Source of the DNA: Tubiluchus corallicola
Lineage: Eukaryota > Priapulida > Priapulimorpha > Priapulimorphida > Tubiluchidae
Assembly (NCBI GenBank): GCA_030141605.1
Contig: JAQGDQ010000252.1
Coordinates: forward strand, 62,001-126,000
DNA length: 64,000 nucleotides
Reading direction: 5' to 3'
The notes beneath the pieces were generated by a model. The model saw only the letters and a list, made by a program, of their open reading frames with translations, did no database searches and was not told the origin of the DNA. Made by a program: the position numbers and the translations under genes. This document shows, piece by piece, positions 50,801-63,894 of this stretch; the stretch's first letter is position 1, and each line of letters opens with the position of its first letter.

Positions 50801-51749
50801 TTCATCACAACATTTTACTTTTGTTAGTGAAAATCCAAAAACATTGGCCGTCTGTAAGTACTGCAAATGAAAGTACATGTGTTACAGCTCAACTGTTGCC
50901 AAATGATTCATGTCATGTGTCTGGCTTCTTAGTTCTCAATCTGCAAGCAACAACAGCTGCTCTTGCAAAACTACCTATTTCCCTGAGGCTTTCCCTGAAA
51001 AGCCGGTTGGCATTAATATTAAATAAATAAATAAGTTAAATGAGCTGAAGCATAGTTTTTTGAACCAGACATTAATAATAAATTTTGATAGTAAAATTCA
51101 CAGTAAAAAATGCATATTTCCAAAAAAACAACAACTTTCTGTTGTTGCATATATTGTTTAACTTCAGTATCATTATTATTAGTCAAAATAATTTATCGTA
51201 TCGTATTGTGCCGTCTATAAAACAGATTATCGTTACCGTATCGCCAAATTTGTATTGTTTAACATCCCTAATTGTAATATTATATTTTATATTGTCTTCA
51301 AACTTTTAACCAGTTCATGAAGAACCCAAAAATACGTTATATTGTACTTGTTTATTTTCTACTTATTCCTACTTGCCTCAGTTAACCTAGTGACTCCATA
51401 TTAAAAATCAACCTATAAATTGCCATTTGATTCTACTATAATTGAGTTACGTTTAACTTATTATACCATTTATCGTGTATTCTTTTTTTTAATTACTTGT
51501 CTAAACACTCAGGTTGTGATTGCCTTTGTCAACGATAGTCACCAGCATTAATGACTATCTCTTGTTTCTTAATTAATATAAACATTGGGTTCCGTTGTTC
51601 TACATTTTTTATTACATTACTGATGTGCCAGAATCGACATCATTACAGGACTGCTTAACTATTTTACTCACCATTTTGTTTGCTTGATACTGATAGTTTG
51701 ATACAGCTTATCATGAATTTAAAAAATATGTTTGTTTTAGTTAACCAGC
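47853..51749. other. CEP89-dynein intergenic region (head to head)
   Basis: The region holds the 5' ends of both ciliary genes. No complete gene was recognised. A candidate X-box, GTTGCCATGTGTAAC, lies at 47990-48004. A locally GC-richer patch occurs at 48520-48680, and an AAATGGCGG word near 48213 resembles a YY1 core. A frame at 48840-49124 followed by AATAAAACTGAATTGAATAT near 49175 looks like the tail of another decayed LINE. The tail-like ATTAAATAAATAAATAAGTT near 51020 may end a further retroelement. Regulatory roles are inference from position and word match only. Confidence 0.45.
47990..48004 (+). promoter_or_regulatory. Candidate RFX X-box upstream of CEP89
   Basis: GTTGCCATGTGTAAC has a perfect GTTGCC left half-site, a 3-bp spacer and a 4-of-6 match to the GGCAAC right half-site. 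RFX X-boxes of this form drive ciliary genes in animals. It lies about 140 bp above the CEP89 ATG and between two ciliary genes. Single-site matches of this quality occur by chance in AT-rich DNA. Confidence 0.3.
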
Positions 51750-51750
51750 A
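51735..51750 (+). promoter_or_regulatory. 3' splice acceptor nine bases before the dynein ATG
   Basis: TTTGTTTTAG followed by TTAACCAGC and the ATG is a good acceptor, with a pyrimidine run and TAG. It implies that the dynein mRNA leader is joined here, either from an upstream untranslated exon or by spliced-leader trans-splicing. No upstream exon can be named from sequence. Confidence 0.4.
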
Positions 51751-54700
51751 TGGCTGACCGAAAGAGAAAGTCGTCTCTGGCTGTACCATCCACCTCAATT
51801 GGAAGTGTACCTCGCACGGCAAATGTCAGCTTTTCAACTTGTGTGCAGAGCATCAGTAACACTCCCAGTCCTGGAAAGTTACCTGGTGCAACTGGCGATC
51901 CTAGGGGCAGGCTTACATTTCTTGAGAGACAGGTATCGCTGCTTCATGTGATTAGTATTCTGTGAGGTGTAGTTATGAAAGCTCCGTGTTACTCATGCGC
52001 TTGTTCATTCATTCATTCATTCACACCTTAATATATTCTTTCATTTATATATTTAAGTGCTGCATTGCTTACTTAAAAATTTATTTATCTATTTTAGCAA
52101 AGATTTCGAGAGGAAAGGGAGGCAAAGAAGAGGCTGCTAGATAGCCGTCATTATTACATCATTGAGTTACTAATATTAGTGCTTGATATAAGCATGACAG
52201 ATGTAGAAGATTGTTTACTAGAAGGCGATACGGTAAGTAAATGTTTTCAAGTTTTAAAACTCCAGTCAGCAGCCACCAACAGATGGTCCTAGGGAGATTC
52301 CGGCAGTAAATATGTCGTTTTCCATGAATGTCAGACTATGACGGAGTCATTCAAAAAATTTGCAAAATGTTGAAACTGCATACATCAGTTGCTGTATGTT
52401 ATCACTTTGTAGTACTGTAAAATTCAAAAAAATCGTTTTTCCTATTGTTTTGCTATTCTGTTATGCTATAAGTCATTGAAAAGTGTGCCTTTGCTTTCAC
52501 ATTGCTGACAAAGTTTCTATAGTGACATGTAGCAGCCACAGTTCATTATGTGATGAATCTTTTCCATTGAGGAAATATTGGCAAAGCATATTCTCCTGTG
52601 CACTTCTCATTATATGTTTGCATTAGCTTAACTAGCTGCCATTAAAAGGCAGTTTCTTTTAAATGAGTGTATGTGTACATTAGCTGGTAAATTATGTGGA
52701 GCACCAACATAAATGCACAAGTCCTGGACATAAATGCACATGTAACTCATGTAACTTTAATTTCTGTAAAGTTTAGCTGGACTTTTTAAGTAGCGTAAAT
52801 TTGTGGTTTTCCTTGGAATTATTAATGAAAACGATGGTAAATATAAATTTAGGATTTATATTTCTGATGATATTTTAGGTTTCTTACTTTAAGTTTTAAA
52901 AATTTTCTAATAATAATTCATGTTTATCTTTTCTTTATTTTTAAAGCTGGATGAATTTGATAGCTTTTTCGCTGTTAATGGGCAGAAACATTTGTTGTTC
53001 TATTATCAAGAGATGGATCAAGATACACCAAGTAAGAGGTTTATTACTTTAGAAAAACATTGCAATTTAGTTAAAAGGTACAAGAATTAATAAGAATTTT
53101 AAAATGTTGGTAAACTGTTACATAGGAAATTGATGCTCTGGAGGTCTTATCCAAAATTCCAAACACCCATTTTGCTGCTGATATTCTCAGTTAATGAAAT
53201 ACTACTTTTGAAACGACACTTGACATTAACAAAAGTGCTAAACAGTTGGTTTTAGTGTAAATGTCTTTAAAATATACAAATTTACTGTTATACTTGCTTT
53301 TGTGTGCTGGCAGGGTACTTCACATCAAGTCTCTGATACTTGTGCAAGTAGACAATACATTTTTCGTATGCAGGTTGTCATATTTAAGATTTTTCCTGCA
53401 TGCATACTTTTTACAAATAAACTATTTATTCTGCTTGATGAACAATACTTAATAAGCTGCTTATACAAAAACACAAAACAAAAACTTGATGCAAAATCAA
53501 TGTTAAAAATTTTACTTTGTTGTTCAACAAAATAGTATATTGCGCTACCATTATTACCTTCAAAAATGTCTGTAAATTTATGCAGATTGGTTAGTCACTG
53601 CATTACAGTTCCAAATGAAATACTTTTCTATGTTCAGCAAAAATAGTTTGCGAATACGAGCAATAAAACTTACAAAACCATTTATGTATTTTTATGGACA
53701 AGTATGGCTTCATTTAATGACGATTCATTTAAGGCCATGTTTAGAAGGAATGCATTACATTCAGTAAGCAGGGACTTGTATGTACCGAAAAAATGTCATT
53801 TGAACAGATTTTGCTCCTGTTCTATTCAGACATCTAAGTTGGTGAAAGCTAAAGTGGCTGAAAAACAGGTGCCCAAAACTGAGGTAGTCAAAATCAGTGC
53901 ATGTTCAACTAGTGTCGGAGAGTTAGCAAATTTTTGTCTACAATAACTCCCAAAGCTATTCACTTGCTAGTCTGAATGCACTGTAAGATGAATACCAGAA
54001 CTTCTATAATCAAGACAATAGTATGACCAAGACATACTAATTCAAGATCTCACAGTTCGAAACTGAGACAAACACCAAAACCGAAAACTATGCTTTCACA
54101 GGAGGTACTTTAAGCATGTTAAACATGCTAGGCTTGTTTAAAATATTTGTTCATAAATTCTGTAGTCATTTTGGTGCATTATGTGGTAAATAATATGAAT
54201 AATTAATAAAACAATTAAGAATTCTCAAAGAAAGAAAAAGTGAAATTTGGCCACATTGAGTCACTAGTACTACGCTTCAAACATGAAATGTGAATGAATT
54301 TGAAATATCGTTTGAAACTTGATATGTCGTCTGAATGGTGTTATCGTACCAACAACTGAGTTTTTCAGTTCTGTTACTACACTGTGCTTACCAAGCCTTT
54401 GTTGCAACGATGAAGTTGTTAAAAGCAAATTTCAACATACACTGTCCAGATTTCAGGTTTGCATTCCAATGACCATTTATTTAGCATGTTTACCTACCTA
54501 CCTGCCCACCACGTGCATGAAATCAGAAATTTCAAGAAATTATCCAAATAGGATGTTGGTTAGTGTTTTGACAAAATGCTACCAGATTATAAAATTAACT
54601 GATAAAAAAAACTTAACTTCACTTTGCATAAAGTGGAACAAATCTGGAGATCAGACTTCGATCCCAAGAGCAAGATCGATATTGCTATGTATGAGATCAA

Positions 54701-57700
54701 GACAAAGAGCGAGACAATGGACAATACCAGCTAACTGAAACTCAAGAGACTGAGATTTATGCCAAGACTGACAAAACTTGGTCTTGAGACTGGCCTCCAG
54801 ACTAAGACTGGTCCTGAGTGGCACATCTCTGGCAATCCATCACAAAAACTTGATTTCAGGAACTTGTGAATGAGAGGTGAAGAAGCCTGGGTATTTGTGA
54901 ATTTTGATTTGTCAAGTTACACTAAGTTACTGCAGATGTAAGGATTACACATACAGCTAATTTGTTTGGTAGAAACTGGAATTTGTAGGATTCTAGTAAG
55001 TCATCATGACAAATGCATATGAATTCTTAAAATTTCAATGAAAATTTAAATATACCTTAAAATGATTGAGTCAAATTATTATTAAATACACTTTTCATGT
55101 CAGCACCTGCACTTGAAGACTCTCGGAGAAGAAGTATAGCTTTGTCATTAAGGTCAGTGAGTCGAGTGAGCACAAAACCTCGTCTTGTATTGACTGGCGG
55201 TCAAGGCGTTGCATTGCAAGGCACAGCTGTATTATTCTTAAGACTGGACAACAGCATGCGCATAGAGAAAAACAATATTGAAAAGGTAAGTCCGGACTCT
55301 AGACTATAATCTGATCTTATTATTATTTTGTAAATTTAGTGAAACGTGTAAAATTTAATTAAATAGATGTGTTTTGTAAGTAAACATTCAACTACTAACA
55401 TAGAGGAAAAAAGAAATGTGCCAACATATTTTTCATATTAGCTTGTCATAATATGACCAGTGTTGGTTTTTACCTTTCTTCTGTTATTTTAAAGCTAGCA
55501 TTTTGCATTTGTAGACTTACATTCAGACGTTTCTGCTGGTTTTAGTATAACTTTACTGTATTATGAAATTAAAATCTTCTTTTTTCTCCAGGAAGTTCTT
55601 CTGACACTGGTGGATGGTACAAAAGGATTACTGCCTGCTATATGTGAGTTGTTGACTGAGGTTTTTACTCCATTTCTGACTTCAATGAAAGATGAGTGGG
55701 GTGAAGTTGACAATGACAAAAAAGGAACATTAATAAAAAATAACTTTCTTTCTTCTTTTAACAGTGTCATCAGATCTTTGGAAGGTAAATTTTCTATAAG
55801 TTTTTTGATAATTTTTGCGTTTTGTTGGTAGATGGTGTTATAGATATTAATGGGGATTATTACTCTCTTAACGATTAAAGATAGCAGGGGTTGTGTGAGC
55901 CGTCACCTGAGACAAACTTGTTTACTTTCAACACTTGTTCATTGCCTATTTAAGCTAATACTTGTTTGTTTTTGTCAAAGGTGTAACTACTATTTGCGAA
56001 TGAACAATTTCGTAATTCTTTGCTCTCCATTGCTATATGTAATCACAATTAGGTTGAGTTCGGTCTATTGCACATGCACAGCAGCCATAATTGTATTTTC
56101 ATTTAGAGTACAATAGTCAATATGCAGAATTTTGGAGTTTTACTACAAAATTTCAATTGCAGTTGGATTCAGTATAATCTATGTATAACAAGTTTTGAGA
56201 GCCTTTCAAAATTTGCTTGCTATAACTGAGTCTCATTATACCCTAGGTAAACTGTTAAGTGTAACGCATGTTCCCTATACTGTCTAACTCGTTTACAGCC
56301 TGCGAAATCACCAGGAAAAAACTGCTGACGGACTGTTAATGCTGCTGCTATATGCCTCGTTTCAGTGCTGCTATATGCCCCACTGAATTGGCAAATGTGC
56401 ATGGGATTCTGTTACATCTGCTGCGATTAGAACTCATTTTAGGCGTACAACATTTTGCCCGCTTGAGTTGAGCGATAACTTACGTGGCAACCAGTGATAT
56501 GAAAAAGCTAGCAGATAGCAGTGAAGCAGCCAACACTTCCTCTTACAGAGCAAGTTTGTTTGAAAATCGGTAGTAAAGTTTGATTCCTTACCTTTGCAAT
56601 ACAAAAAACCAATTAGGCCAATACATGATTAGTTAAAACTTATTTAATACCATTGTAACCAAAGTACATTTACAAGTTTACATAGATAACTCTGTTTTTT
56701 CTATGATTACAGCATGATATCCATGGAGTAAATTTCTGCATAAAACTGCCCACAGAACTCTTTGTGATTTACTCCTTTATGGTTGCTGAATGTGTTTTGC
56801 TTGTGGTATTCACAAGCGTAGTGTGAATACAAAAATTTCTTCTGTTATTTACGATCATTTAAATGCCCTTGCAGAATTTGGATGTAGTTGGCTCTTGGTG
56901 GGTAGAAAACGTAGCAAACACATTGTTTTAGAACTCGCGCTTGTTATATGCAAGGGAAGTAAGATCACCGGGCGGCTGAATTACCTCGTAAAAAACAGGA
57001 TCGAGTAATTTGAGAGCTTGCCGTAAGCAAAATTTAGATACATTGTTCAAGTGTAAGTTTTAGCAGGATTCTAATATTCACTCGTAATAACCACAGGCTT
57101 GTTATAACAGGCCTTGTTATAAGTGGATTATACTATTTAAGATGGAATATGATATGTACTAAACTTGTGCTATATTTTCAACAGTTGCTCAAGACAGCAT
57201 TAATAATAGAGTGGAACTGCCTGCTTGCCCGAAGATAAGCACGACCAAGCTCATGTCAATAGCTGACTATGAAGATATATTGAAAAGTGAAGAAAGTTTG
57301 GATATTATCGAAGCTTGTTTCAAAACCTGGATCAAACAGATCAAGAATGTAATTATTGCTTTCAGAAACAGCTCCCACAATTCTTCATATGAACACAAAT
57401 TTAGTGTTGGGGTATTAGTTGCTGGGGTTTGCAGTGAAACTATGTGTTGGGGTCCAAAAGTTTTTTCAATAATGGAAATTGCTGAAGCTGTTTAGCTTCT
57501 TCTCTGTCATGCAATTTGTATTTTAGCTGGCTTAGGGGACTATTTAAAAAAAGAGAAAAGTTGCTACTGCTACAGATGCTACTACAGACTGCAGATTACT
57601 ACAATTTTTGGTAAATCACCAACAGTTTTACTGTCCCAACTATCATAGCCACCACCATCACCACGAGTGTCATCATTTTTATCAACATCATCACAACATT

Positions 57701-60700
57701 TTAAAAGTAATTTTGTTTTGTGTGGTATAATTCAGAGCACCTTGCAACATATAAGGTAGAAAAAAAAGTCATAACACAGTAGTTGCAAATTCTGCAAGTT
57801 TTGCCAACGTTTTTGGCCATAGGTATTTTGTTGTCTGTATATTAACTTTTTGACTGCAGAGGACAGTACATCTGTTTATTTTTAGTAGGCTTATTCATGA
57901 AGTGTGTACATGTATCATTGCTACTGGTGAACATGCCGGTTAATTGTTTACATTAAGCATGACGGTGCACTCTCGTCGTACACGCCAGTAAGAATAGCAT
58001 TTTCATGATGGGAGATTCTCATTCTACACATAGTGAAATGGTTGAAGAAGCTGTAGCAGGTTAACCTAACTAATGTCTATTCGACATAGTAAAATGTCCA
58101 TGTTCAGTTGTAGCTAAAACATAAAAAAGTAAATACATAAAGCGTCAACAGATTTATGGATGGTTTATTGCTAAGCTTTCTAGTAATTTGTCTTTGTCAG
58201 AGCAAAACTCAGATTCGACTGATTGTTTTTAATGTAATGTATGATACAAATAAAAATATTATGCTGTCATGCACGTGATAATTCTGGACACATTGTGCAT
58301 TTACTAAGTTCTAACTAAATATATAACAAATCTCTACAGATCTGCACTTGGTGTTGTTTTTTTTTGTAACATCATAAAGCTCATTTCATTATACTTATTT
58401 TTAAGGACAGACGTAATTATAAAACCGAAAGTTAAGGATGCGGAGCCTGATTAGCAGATAGATAAGCGACAATTGTGAAAACTGATTTTGTGTGATTTTG
58501 TATAGTGTTATGCATGTGCTGCCTATTTCATTTATTAAAAGAGGATATTTGTACACCTGTGTTGGTTCAGTGGCTTATACAAGGAGATTATCTTTAATAA
58601 TCAGCTGTATTCTGCTATAACCATCATTAGCAGTAATGGGGTATTGAGTAGGCCCTGTATTAGTACTCACGATCAGCTTGCAGTGTGCTTAACTACATTA
58701 AAACTGTAAAATCTGAATATGACTACTAGAGTTTTTTTGAGAATTTTTGTTCTTAACAGAAAAACAATGACTATGCTTGCATTTTTCTACCTAACTGCAA
58801 AATCTAACTTACAGCCTCGCAAATGAACAGCATTTCTTATCATACTGTCATTATTGCAACATATCTTTTTCTAGATTTGTGTTTTAGAGATATGTAACCT
58901 TTTACTGTCTTGTTAGGTAATAGTAACAAGTGAACAGTTTCGCAGAGAGGATGAAGATGTAGGACCACAGGCCGAAATGAACTACTGGAAGAAACGAATG
59001 GCACAATTTAATTCCCTATTGACTGAAATTAAGAGTGTTAAAGTGGGAAATGTATTAAAGTGTTTACAAGTTGCACGGTCTAAGCTTTTGAAGGTAAATT
59101 GCAAGCCACTGTGAATGTCTATGTCAGTTTTTACTGATGAGTTTATGTGTAACTACAGAATTTGTACTACAATTTTTTTAAATCTGAAAGTTCTACTGGC
59201 AGGGATGACTCTAGGTGGCTTAACACCATAAGCAGAAGTATTAGCATTCTCTAGCATTCTCTCCTTAACACCTTCCTCACAGTTCTCATTTCCAAAATTG
59301 CATTTTTGTTATATGCCGTATAATGTTGTGTGTGTGTGTTAGGCTTATACATGTGTTACAGTGTACTATACTAGTATTTGCAGCTTGTTTTGACTGAATT
59401 TGAAATTGAATTTATCCTGTCTGAATTTGTCCTGGGGATTCCTTAACAGTAATCAAAATTTCTGCAATTTCTACTGCACGCGCTTCATATGTACGTACTC
59501 TTGTCTAGATTTTCTCTCAGCCTTAATTTTTTTTCATCATTTGAATGTCACTGAAACCCTAACTCCTATTTTTCATGTATAAACCATTTCACTAGTTTCA
59601 TCATCGTAATAATCATCTGGTTGCAAATATTTCGTTAGTAAATCTTTTTGCTGTTCAATGTCCGTTGGCTTTTTTATCTTTCGTTTCTTGTATTCTGCTC
59701 AATGAAGGATTCATTTTCTGAGAGTAAGTTATGTTTCATAATTAGATGAATGCTACTGCAAGAAACATTATTTATTAATGCAAGGATCTGCTGCTATTTT
59801 GCTTAGCCTTGCTGCTCTATGCGTACAGTACAAGCGATGGGCAAGCAGGATTTCATGTCAGCAGTGTTTGCCTGAAATGATGTAATCTTGTGAAGCCATG
59901 CAGGTAAAATGAATAAAATAGGCAGTGTTTTGTCATGGAAAGACAGCTCAGTGTTAGCGCTGATTCATCGTACATTTTGCAATTACACATATACTATTTT
60001 ATTATTTTTTGCCAAATTTAAAAATAAGCAGAACACTCATTTATTAACAGCTCTTAGACTTATTAGTAGGTGACTTTATGTTTATTGGGCCTGTTCTATT
60101 AACAGGTTATTAACAGATTATCCAAAGTAGCCTTAAGTTTATATAGCTATCTTTCATTTAATAGTGTACACAGTGCTAGATATTACATGCAAGTTATTCT
60201 TGCCTCAGTGTGTGGCTTGGCTTCATTTGCATATTAATATTCTTTTTATCTTACTTGGACATTTCAGAGATTTATACCAGATGGAACTCTACGAAGAATG
60301 CATAAATATTAATAAAAAATAAAGTTATTACTTTATAAACTTAATAAATAAATAGTGAATGACAAAATGTAGCAAACATTATTTTTGGTAAATATGATAC
60401 TACTTGCTACTTCTACATTATTTTTCAAATCTATAGTGCTTCTTTAATGCTACAGCATCCTTGATGGATTGCAGTAGCTAGCAAAATTTTGCTATGTTTC
60501 TAGCCAACTCTGATGTGTCACGGCAATGTTTGATATGAGTGTCATTTTGCCATTTCGTTCTTTGCAAATTGTTTCACAATTTTAACGTTTTATTTTATAA
60601 ATTTTTTAAGCTTTTGCAAATGTGGCAGGGTTTTTTGTAATTAATATCAGAACATTATCTTGGTCAGAAAAACAATAGTTATTTCTGTTTTTCAGGATTG

Positions 60701-63700
60701 GTGTGAACTAGATGATGCTGTTACTGATGGTGCTAACGAAGCCAAAGAAAATGTAAAGTTCTTATATGTTTTGGAAAAATACTGCGAACCACTGTACAGC
60801 AATGATCCAGTAAGATTTAGTTCATATGATAGCATTCATTTCATGTGATTAAAGCATTTACCCGGTCTGCTTTTTATTATGAAACGAGTTGCTAGAAAAT
60901 GTACTGCTAACAAATTATTTTACAAAGTTAGATAAATGCATGGTTTTTAGGTGGCACATTTTATTAAAAACAGTTTGTGTTTGTTTTCATTATTTGTTTT
61001 TGGGTGGTGCATTGCAATTTTATACTGCATTTTATTACTAGTGCCATTCCTATATTTTTGTTGCAAGCAAACAGAGACTACATTGCATAAGCTAGCTAAA
61101 GCCTTTTAAGACTTTTAATAGTTATTAGTCAGCTTTAGACAGCAAAAGGATCGATAACAAGATTAATTTCACATCAGTTTATTTTTTGTTATAATTGCAT
61201 CAGTGTCAGATAATGATGATAATGCCAATTTACATGTACATTTGTTTCATATAAGAGGTATATCTTTCTTTAAAGTTTCGGCAATTTTGCAGTTGAAAAT
61301 TGTCTTGTTTAATGAAAGATGAAGTAGTAGATTCACTAGAAGCACTATGCTAACAGAACTAGCTAATTTTATCATAGTCCAAACACTACCTCGACCAAAC
61401 AGTGGCCACAAATACTGGATTTATTATGGATGTCATATTTCTGTTCTTTGAAATTTTTTTTCTTTACTGTTTACATTTTTTTGCAAAAACTTTTTATAAC
61501 AGGTATTGATGTTAGAGACACTGCAGGAAATGATGAACACTGTGAAAATGATCTTGACATTTTCTAGATATTATAACACATCTGAGCGCCTTACTTCATT
61601 GCTTATAAAGGTACTTTATTACGTGTGCATATGTGGAATTGGCTTGTTACTATATTTGCTTATCCTTTATTGTCAGTTACTGATTATTCAAGCAAAACAG
61701 TGTACGGACTTCTATTACAACGCACTGAGAAATATTTTCAGGTAACTAATCAAATGGTTACTTCCTGTAAGAATTACATCACTGAGCTGGGAGCCGAAAC
61801 AGTATGGAGTCAACCGAAGCATTTGCTCTTTGACAAGATACGTTCTTGTCTGCATCTTCACCTTTCTTATAGGTAAGCAGATCAGATAAAAATACATACC
61901 GTGTGCATATCTCATACATCCGTATGGTTAGAGCTGGATATTTAATATGTATGCAGTATTTATTTGAAATTTCAGTGCCACTGGCTTTTCTTTCAGTGCC
62001 TATTCAAAGGAGTGTTTTCTATATGATTTCAGAGATTGTTTCCGCAAAACCTTAGCAGAAATAAAATCAGGAGAAGAAACTGCCATACTTGATTTGAGCG
62101 AGTCATACATATTTGGAAAATTTGATTTATTTGCTAAACGTTTGCAGAAAATACTGGATTTGTTCAGCTTCATAGAAATGTATGCTACAGTAGAAAAGAC
62201 TCGCATGGATGGTAATTTTTTGTTTTTTTATTTACATTTCGTTTTTGCATGCATTTGTTTGACGGAATTATTGCGTCCTCCACCACATGGTCGACATGGC
62301 TAGTAAATAGGAAAATAATGATGTAAATGAATTTGTTGTTGTCATTATTCATTTTGTTCAGACTTTCAGTGACAAGCTGCTTTTATTTTGATGGATTAGT
62401 TCCCAAAGTTCATAATAAAGCTGGTATGCCCATAATGTAATCTGCTGAGTTATTAGAGGGAGGTAACTTTGGATCTCACGCCTGTCAGCTGTTGCAGTTT
62501 AGTACTTCTGGTAGATAGTTTTTGATCGAAAATACTTCCTAAGTCAGCAGTATATGGCTAGCAATATGCCAGTGGCTGGTCATTCAACTGGTAGTTTCTG
62601 GAGTGGACTAAATGGTATTTGTTTAGGCGATTTTTAAAATTTAGCCAAATGCAGTAATCTAATTGCTTTGTTTTGTTGATTGGCTATTTTAAGCGTTGTT
62701 CTGTATCAGTGCTAACATAGAACTGGTATGGTAGCTACAGTTGTAATGTTTACTTAATAGTTGTCTGTTATAGTTATTTTTGTATCTTTATTGATGTGTG
62801 CATTGCAAATTCATTTAACAGTTTTTAACAGTTTTTGAACTGAAAACCCAAAAACTACTAGCATTGGCTTTAAACAGCATAGAGAGTGTGTTGAATAAAT
62901 TTTACTGCCATAGTTAAATAGAAGATACTGGTAAATAATGTACTTGTGTTCTTTACATTGTATGTCTTTAGTATTGTATATATATATATATATATATATA
63001 CAATATTAAAGACATACAATGTAGAGAACATATACATACATTATATACATGCAATATATACATTATATATCATATGCATTTATATATTTTTTCTGCATTT
63101 TCTTACAGGGCTAGAATCTATGAGTGCTAGATATAAAGCCATCGTTGCAAATGTTAGAAAGAAGCAGTACAACTTTCTTGATCAGCGGAAACAAGAGTTT
63201 GACAGAGACTTTGATGATTTTAAATGCAGCATTGATGATTTGCAGGTAACCGCTGGTATATCATATGCATTTTGAAAATGTCTGTTTGTCTTGAGAATAT
63301 CTGCATAATTTGCTGGCAACATTTCCACATTTAATTTATCAAACTTAAGAAAATGTTAAACATACATCATATTTTATATGTCATGCTGAAACTACTCAAT
63401 AACTCATATTCAGATCTGATAACGTTTAACGTGATTTTGTTTTGAATACTTTTTTATTAAGAAAGATTACCATATGAGAGAACTTGTTTTTCTTGGACAG
63501 TGGCTTCTATGTTGCAGTATTTCTAAGAATTCGTGTTTGCTAATTTTTTCTTTGGTGTGTTTAATTTTTACTACTTTTTTCACTACAAATTAGTAAAAAT
63601 TAAACACATCATATATATATATATATATATATGAGTCTGCTTATGTTCATTGTTAGGCTGATATAGTGAGCTGTTTGGAAGATGCTTTATCAAGTCTGAG

Positions 63701-63894
63701 GACATCAGCCATGTCATTAGAATTTCTTGACAGATTTGAAAGACTGTGCTTACCTCTTACGAGCTTGTCTCTTAAGTCGTCGTACTACCCCAGAATTCTG
63801 CTGCAGTTTGAAAATGAATTGAATGACGTAAATAAACTATATATGCAGAATAGACTAAAACCTCCGTTAGAGAGAAATCTACCACCTACAGCTG
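51750..63894 (+). CDS. Outer-arm axonemal dynein heavy chain, DNAH5/DNAH8 class (5' part)
   Basis: Thirteen exons (2,026 nt, about 675 codons) are in frame: 51750-51932, 52098-52232, 52947-53031, 55104-55285, 55592-55784, 57185-57348, 58917-59093, 60696-60809, 61503-61610, 61742-61872, 62033-62211, 63109-63245, 63657-63894. The gene continues beyond the right edge. The product is the tail of an ATP-driven motor heavy chain of the outer dynein arm of motile cilia. The tail binds intermediate chains and other heavy chains; the motor domain is not in the window. Matches to DNAH5 include [13 protein letters not shown]...[11 protein letters not shown] (human AKRALLDARHNYL...TEVEDAILEGN), [78 protein letters not shown] and [12 protein letters not shown]. 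The start ATG opens a Ser/Thr/Pro-rich stretch absent from human DNAH5, so the first 55 codons are less certain. DNAH5 and DNAH8 cannot be told apart from this part alone. Confidence 0.93.
53032..55103 (+). other. Dynein intron 3
   Basis: A 2.1-kb intron. Open frames at 53704-53946 and 54319-54738 have no protein-like similarity that I recognise. The segment 54640-54830 is a degenerate purine-rich repeat built on CAAGACT/GAGACT words (AGACTGACAAAACTTGGTCT and similar) and may be a simple-repeat-derived element. Nothing else is seen. Confidence 0.4.
56170..57134. mobile_element. Non-autonomous DNA transposon with pogo-like ends (dynein intron 5)
   Basis: The left end is CAGTATAATCTATGTATAAC with AAG following. 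The right end, reverse-complemented, is TAGTATAATCCACTTATAAC, also followed by AAG. The inverted repeats are about 23 bp with four mismatches. The AGTATAATCCACTTATAACA pattern again resembles pogo/Tigger termini. The 965-bp interior shows no transposase frame. Acceptor sequence for dynein exon 6 lies 50 bp beyond the right end. Confidence 0.6.
57349..60695 (+). other. Dynein introns 6 and 7 around exon 7
   Basis: Introns 57349-58916 and 59094-60695 flank exon 7 (58917-59093). They are AT-rich with a CATCAT/CACCA-rich patch near 57645-57700 and a short GTGTGTGT run near 59330. No gene, RNA gene or convincing transposon end was seen. Confidence 0.45.
62948..63029. repeat. 82-bp near-perfect palindrome with a TA core (dynein intron 11)
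   Basis: The left arm GTTCTTTACATTGTATGTCT and onward is mirrored by the right arm ending AGACATACAATGTAGAGAAC. Only two mismatches were seen over 37-bp arms, and the centre is an alternating TA run, itself self-complementary. The transcript would fold into a long hairpin ending about 80 nt before the exon 12 acceptor. Confidence 0.9.
63556..63608. repeat. 18-bp perfect inverted repeat followed by a TA microsatellite (dynein intron 12)
   Basis: TGTGTTTAATTTTTACTA at 63556-63573 is repeated as its exact reverse complement at 63591-63608, leaving a 17-bp loop. A TA run follows at 63611-63632. The structure ends about 25-50 bp before the exon 13 acceptor at 63656. It may be the remains of a short transposon. 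Confidence 0.85.

Noticed and set aside
54319-54738. A 139-codon frame in dynein intron 3 as a gene
   Set aside because: No recognisable similarity. Its end runs through a degenerate CAAGACT-type repeat, there is no sensible exon structure, and it lies within an intron of a conserved gene.
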